From Novosphingobium terrae (GTDB taxonomy: Bacteria > Pseudomonadota > Alphaproteobacteria > Sphingomonadales > Sphingomonadaceae): 64,000 nt of DNA. How positions within the stretch are numbered: the first letter of the stretch is position 1; each line of letters begins with the position of its first letter. Positions 60,473-64,000 of this stretch are shown here, in pieces. A model generated the notes under the pieces. The model ran no database searches. It worked only from the letters and a program-made list of their open reading frames with translations, and was not told the DNA's origin. The stretch spans positions 496,001 through 560,000 of the forward strand of contig NZ_JABVZR010000001.1 in NCBI RefSeq assembly GCF_017163935.1, given 5' to 3'. A program made the position numbers and the translations under genes.

Positions 60473-61881
60473 AGACTTCGATGAAGGCCCTGTTGATGGC
60501 CGCAGGCATGGGCGGCGCGCTGATCGGCGCCGCTGCTGATGCTCAGCAAATCGCTCCGGCCTCGATCCTGCCGCCCCCGCAGATCCAGCAGAAGCCCGCC
60601 GATACGGGCGGTCTGACCGGTTCGGTGTCCGACGATTCGGCCTGGGTCGATCTGGGCATCGACATTCCCAGCTTCGCCACCCCCGCCGATGTGCCCACGC
60701 AGGCCAGCGCGGGCGGCACCGCTGCTCTGGGCCGCGCGATTGCGGATGTGATCACGGCGGATCTGAAGAACAACGGCCTGTTCAAGCCCATCGGCCCGGC
60801 CAAGCTGCCTGGCATCGGCATGGGCGACGTGACCCAGCCCGACTTTCCCGGCTGGAGCTCGCGCGGCGCCGAAATGCTGGTGCATGGCAGCGTGCGTGCG
60901 GGTGGCGACGGCTCGCTGATGGTCTCGTGCTATCTCTATGACGTGCGGCTGCAGCAGCAGCTGACCAAGGCGGCCTGGACCTTCTCGGCGGGCGACTGGC
61001 GCCGTGCGGCGCATAAGTGCTCGGACGTGATCTATTCGCGTCTCTCGGGCGAGAGCCCCTTCTTCGACAGCCGCATCGCCTACATCGCCGAGACCGGTCC
61101 CAAGGACCACCGCATGAAGCGGCTGGCGATCATGGATTCGGATGGTGCCAACCACCGCTTCATCACCACCGGTCAGGCCATGGCGCTGACGCCGCGTTTC
61201 TCGCCCGATTACAAGAAGATCCTCTACCTGTCCTATCTCAACGGACGGCCCCGCATCTACATCTATGACATCGCCTCCTCCAGCCAGCGGCTGGTGGCGG
61301 AGACGGGCAATCCCACCTTCGCCCCGCGCTGGTCGCCCGATGGCAAGTGGATTCTCTATTCCATGGCGGTGGCGGGCAACACCAACATCTATCGCATCTC
61401 GGCAGCGGGTGGCTCCAGCCAGAAGCTGACCGACACGCCCGGCATCAATGTCGGCGGCAGCTACTCGCCCGACGGCAATCGCATCGTCTTTGAAAGCGAT
61501 CGCGGCGGCAGCCAGCAGATCTATGTGATGAATGCCGATGGCAGCAATCAGCACCGCATCAGCTTCTTCGGCGGCAAGGCTGCGACGCCCGAGTGGAGCC
61601 CGCGTGGCGACCAGATCGCCTTCACCCGCATCGGCGGTGGCGGCTTCGGCATTGCCGTGACCGATCCCAACGGTTCGGGCGCGCGCACGCTGACCCATGG
61701 CTGGCAGGACGAATCGCCCACCTGGGCGCCCAACGGCCGCATCATCCAGTTCTTCCGTACCGAGCGCGGTGCCGCCGGGCGTTCGTCGCTGTGGCAGGTC
61801 GATCTGACCGGCAGCCATGAGCGCCGCCTGCCCACGCCCGTCGACGGGTCGGACCCCAGCTGGGGCCCCATTCGCCAGTAA
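60469..61881 (+). CDS. tolB: Tol-Pal system beta-propeller protein TolB
   Basis: 470-residue periplasmic protein. The signal peptide ends near AAADAQ. The N-terminal domain (about 45-190) is followed by a six-bladed propeller built of WD40-like repeats, each with an SPDG-type turn (RFSPDYKK, RWSPDGKW, SYSPDGNR, EWSPRGDQ, TWAPNGR). The ATG at 60469 overlaps the tolA stop. It binds Pal and the TolA C-terminus. Confidence 0.96.
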   Translation: MKTSMKALLMAAGMGGALIGAAADAQQIAPASILPPPQIQQKPADTGGLTGSVSDDSAWVDLGIDIPSFATPADVPTQASAGGTAALGRAIADVITADLKNNGLFKPIGPAKLPGIGMGDVTQPDFPGWSSRGAEMLVHGSVRAGGDGSLMVSCYLYDVRLQQQLTKAAWTFSAGDWRRAAHKCSDVIYSRLSGESPFFDSRIAYIAETGPKDHRMKRLAIMDSDGANHRFITTGQAMALTPRFSPDYKKILYLSYLNGRPRIYIYDIASSSQRLVAETGNPTFAPRWSPDGKWILYSMAVAGNTNIYRISAAGGSSQKLTDTPGINVGGSYSPDGNRIVFESDRGGSQQIYVMNADGSNQHRISFFGGKAATPEWSPRGDQIAFTRIGGGGFGIAVTDPNGSGARTLTHGWQDESPTWAPNGRIIQFFRTERGAAGRSSLWQVDLTGSHERRLPTPVDGSDPSWGPIRQ

Positions 61882-61943
61882 GTTTCCCCCCAACTTCCCG
61901 GGAAGGAATCGGCCTTCCCGTCTTCCAAGCAGAGGAGTCTCTC

Positions 61944-62486
61944 ATGTTCTCCAAGCTCCCTACCGCTGCCAAGGGTGTCGTCCCCGGCGCGATGGTCTTG
62001 ACCCTGGGTCTGGCGCTGGCCGCCTGCGGCCACAAGCCGCCCAAGACCCTGCCGCCCGAGCCGGCCCCCGCCGTCTCGCAGGCTGCGCCGCCCCCGGCGC
62101 CCACCAACCAGGGCCCCGTGCCCGGCAGCGCCGCTGACTTCGTGGCACAGATGATGGGCAAGGACACCATCCACTTCGCGCTGGACAAGTACAGCGTCGA
62201 TCCCGGCGAGACGCCCGCCCTGCAGGCTCAGGCCCAGTGGCTGATGCGCTATCCGTCGAAGAAGGCCACCATCGAGGGCCACTGCGACGAGCGCGGCACC
62301 CGCGAATACAACCTCGCCCTGGGCGAGCGCCGCGCCACCGCCGCGAAGAACTACCTCGTCTCGCTGGGCGTCGATGCCTCGCGCCTGACGACGATCTCCT
62401 ACGGCAAGGAACGCCCGGTCGACACCGCCTCGACCGAGGAAGCCTATGCCCGCAACCGCCGCGCTGTGACTGTCGCCATCGACTGA
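61944..62486 (+). CDS. pal: Peptidoglycan-associated lipoprotein
   Basis: 180-residue outer-membrane lipoprotein. The lipobox LAAC has the lipidated Cys28. A Pro-rich linker precedes the OmpA-like domain with TIEGHCDERGTREYNLALGERRA (core GHCDERG and NLALGERR), the diaminopimelate-binding motif. It anchors the outer membrane to murein as the last gene of the Tol-Pal operon. A hairpin GGGAAGG/CCTTCCC lies in the 62-bp gap after tolB, and a terminator follows pal. Confidence 0.97.
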   Translation: MFSKLPTAAKGVVPGAMVLTLGLALAACGHKPPKTLPPEPAPAVSQAAPPPAPTNQGPVPGSAADFVAQMMGKDTIHFALDKYSVDPGETPALQAQAQWLMRYPSKKATIEGHCDERGTREYNLALGERRATAAKNYLVSLGVDASRLTTISYGKERPVDTASTEEAYARNRRAVTVAID

Positions 62487-62511
62487 TCACGCCGCTCTGG
62501 TTGGAAGAACG

Positions 62512-62549
62512 CCCCGCTGGCTGGTTGGCTGGCGGGGTTTTCTTTTTTC
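62512..62549 (+). terminator. Intrinsic terminator after pal
   Basis: CCCCGC (62512-62517) pairs with GCGGGG (62532-62537), with further GGCT/GGTTGGCT pairing inside, followed by TTTTCTTTTTT. It lies 26 bp after the pal stop and ends the Tol-Pal unit. Together with copy 14 of the element it fills most of the 361-bp gap to the next gene; the last 84 bp hold a pyrimidine-rich stretch and nothing else recognised. Confidence 0.88.
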
Positions 62550-62569
62550 GGGGTTGGAAGGCTAGAAAG

Positions 62570-62763
62570 ATGCGAGGGGGTTACCCCCTCGCGCTCCCAT
62601 TCCGTCTTCCGGCTCATGGGCAGTGGCGCCCGATCTCTGCGCCAGCATCGCCGCGCCGCAGGCTATGGCATCCCTGCCTGCGGCGCGGCAAGCTGGGCGC
62701 GAGGCTGAACCCGTGGCGCTGAGGCGGACACTAAAGGGAGCGCGAGGGTGATGACCCTCGCAT
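62570..62763 (+). repeat. Dispersed hairpin-bounded element, copy 14 (A-B form)
   Basis: 194-bp copy 20 bp after the pal terminator. The left hairpin is GCGAGGGGG, loop TTA, CCCCCTCGC; the right is GCGAGGGT, loop GATG, ACCCTCGC. The core stem 62653-62663 pairs with 62676-62686 around a 12-nt loop. Like copy 2 it lies beyond a true terminator. Confidence 0.9.
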
Positions 62764-62847
62764 CTTTCTTTCCTTCTGCCTTGCCCCTTAACCTTCTTCC
62801 ACCCGAATCCTTGCGCGCAGCCCCGAATCCCCCCACAATGGAAGACT

Positions 62848-63390
62848 ATGAACCGCGCACGTCGATCAAATGACTGGGGCTTTCCGCGCTGGCGGGGCTA
62901 TGAGGCTGGGCGCGAGGCGGCGCAGATCCGCCTGTGCGACCGTGCGGGCTGCAATGAGCCCGGCAATTGCCCGGCGCCCAAGTCACCCAACAATCCGGAC
63001 CGCTGGTATTTCTGCCAGCAGCATGCCGCCGAATACAATTCGGGCTGGGACTATTTCGCCGGTCTGGACGCCGAAGAGGCCGCCAGCCGGGAGCAGGCCG
63101 AGCAGCAGACTCACAGCGGCTATCGTGAGAGCGCCTATTATGGCTGGGCCGGATCGGGCGACGGCACGCGCAGCCGCGATGAGCTGAAGGCGCTGGAGGT
63201 GCTGGGGCTCGATCCTGACGCCGATTTCGATGCGGTGCGCAAGGCATGGCGGACCAAGGCCAAGGCTGTGCATCCCGATGTGCGCCCCAATGATGCCGAG
63301 GCGGCCAAGGCCTTCATGGGCCTTCAGGCCGCCTATGAGGTGCTGCGCGTGGCCGAGGAGCAGCGCAGCTGGAAGGGCGCCGGGGTGTGA
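62848..63390 (+). CDS. J-domain protein with N-terminal Cys cluster
   Basis: 180-residue protein. The C-terminal J domain (about 112-178) has the DnaK-stimulating HPD at 142-144 (VHPDVRPND). The N-terminal part has Cys30, Cys35, Cys41, Cys56 and His59, a likely zinc-binding cluster (LCDRAGCNEPGNC, WYFCQQHAAEY). This arrangement is common in alphaproteobacterial single-J-domain proteins. The client is unknown. Its stop overlaps the start of the next gene. Confidence 0.9.
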   Translation: MNRARRSNDWGFPRWRGYEAGREAAQIRLCDRAGCNEPGNCPAPKSPNNPDRWYFCQQHAAEYNSGWDYFAGLDAEEAASREQAEQQTHSGYRESAYYGWAGSGDGTRSRDELKALEVLGLDPDADFDAVRKAWRTKAKAVHPDVRPNDAEAAKAFMGLQAAYEVLRVAEEQRSWKGAGV

Positions 63391-64000
63391 AATCTTTCAT
63401 CGCCATCATGACGATGGCGATGGGCATGGGGTTCGCTTCCGTTGCTTGTGCTCGGGAGGCAGCCGGGGCATCGGCGCCTGAAGCTGCGATCATCTATGAA
63501 AATGAGGCGCCTGGGCTGTGCTATGATTGCACCCGGGTCAGGATCGCCGTGACGTCTGAAGGTCAGGTGTCGATCACGCGATGGCGGGTGGGGCCCGGCG
63601 CTTATGGACATACCGGCCCGGTGATGACGCAGGACAAGGTGTCCCGGGCGCGTGTCCGGGCTTTCGCCAGAGCATTGGCGCCCTATCGCCCGAGTGAGGG
63701 CAGGGTGAAGCTGCCGACCGCTTGTTCCGTGTTCGTCACCGAGGCTGGCGGGCTGACCATAGGCTGGAGCGATTCCCTTGGGCATCAACAGCTGAACGTC
63801 GATTATGGCTGCGATCCGGCGCGATATAGGGCCATGTTCGGTGCCTTGAGAGATGCGCCCCACCGGCTGGGGCTGGGCGATCTGCTCGGCTCGCTCGGCA
63901 GTCTGCGTCATGCCAGGGGCTCGTCGCGGCAGGTGCTACAACCGGCTCACGGGGCAAACAAAAAGGCGCCGCTTCCCCAAGGAAGCGGCGCCTCTTCGTA
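63387..64000 (+). CDS. Secreted hypothetical protein, 3' end at or beyond the window edge
   Basis: An open frame starts with GTG at 63387, overlapping the J-domain stop (GTGA); ATG at 63408 is an alternative. It stays open to the last base, where the final codon is TA plus one unseen base and may be the stop. A signal peptide (FIAIMTMAMGMGFASVACA) is followed by a mature domain with CYDCTRVRIAVTSEGQV and TACSVFVTEAGG, suggesting disulfides. The family is not recognised. The last 12 codons run through a convergent terminator hairpin. Confidence 0.7.
   Translation, partial: MKSFIAIMTMAMGMGFASVACAREAAGASAPEAAIIYENEAPGLCYDCTRVRIAVTSEGQVSITRWRVGPGAYGHTGPVMTQDKVSRARVRAFARALAPYRPSEGRVKLPTACSVFVTEAGGLTIGWSDSLGHQQLNVDYGCDPARYRAMFGALRDAPHRLGLGDLLGSLGSLRHARGSSRQVLQPAHGANKKAPLPQGSGASS
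63955..63992 (-). terminator. Intrinsic terminator for a minus-strand gene beyond the right edge
   Basis: GGCGCCGCTTCC (63965-63976) pairs perfectly with GGAAGCGGCGCC (63981-63992) around CCAA. On the minus strand it is followed by TTTTTGTTTG, so it ends a leftward transcript from outside the window. It overlaps the 3' end of the plus-strand secreted-protein frame. Confidence 0.8.

Overview
The window is about 64 kb of a GC-rich (roughly mid-60s % by eye) alphaproteobacterial chromosome, most likely a sphingomonad close to Novosphingobium. Reasons: the hisZ-purA pairing, an alphaproteobacterial SspB, a TonB-box-like EIVVT motif, YbgC-TolQRA-TolB-Pal with tightly overlapping genes, and protein sequences of sphingomonad type throughout. 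It is ordinary housekeeping chromosome: no phage, transposase, integrase or CRISPR was seen.

Layout. 0-2.6 kb: alpha-E protein (cut by the left edge), transglutaminase-like protein and Anbu proteasome-type hydrolase. 2.9-10.7 kb: extensin-like lipoprotein, serC-serA, hisZ, a secreted esterase and purA. 10.9-19.5 kb: winged-helix regulator, two tandem DUF4139 proteins, an alcohol dehydrogenase/LysR divergon, tRNA-Val and an outer-membrane MipA/OmpV protein. 19.5-31 kb: TadG/TadE/TadE, a cation antiporter, a TPP enzyme, TldD, a zinc-finger protein, a glycosyltransferase and an ABC ATPase. 31.5-37.5 kb: nadB, GlsB-like protein, nrdA-nrdB. 37.7-45.2 kb: tRNA-Thr, a diguanylate cyclase, a DUF4173/response regulator/histidine kinase operon and two tRNA-Gly genes with a tandem repeat array. 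45.4-53 kb: thioredoxin-TPR protein, LON-domain protein, MarC, YggT, argB, queuosine-precursor transporter, gmk and sspB. 53.2-57.4 kb: hisB-yciI-hisH-hisA-hisF-hisE-HIT. 57.5-62.5 kb: ybgC-tolQ-tolR-tolA-tolB-pal. 62.8 kb to the end: a J-domain protein and a secreted protein running off the right edge.

The most unusual content is not protein-coding. Fourteen related intergenic elements (about 65-275 bp, about 2.8 kb in total) are scattered over the window. A typical copy has long terminal inverted repeats that are themselves hairpins, an arm called A here (containing CGTCTTCCGACG), a GC-rich core stem (GCGCCGCAGGC paired with GCCTGCGGCGC) closed by a loop that differs in every copy, and an arm B (containing GAACCCGAAGCGCAACG). 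Copies sit right behind stop codons, fill four convergent gene junctions, and lie inside the nrdAB, hisHAF and tolQR gene runs. Their terminal hairpins change sequence but keep pairing. I do not recognise this as a named family.

A second unusual structure is a 125-bp tandem array behind the tRNA-Gly genes. Each unit repeats the 3' end of the tRNA, in the manner of the rtT repeats of the E. coli tyrT operon.
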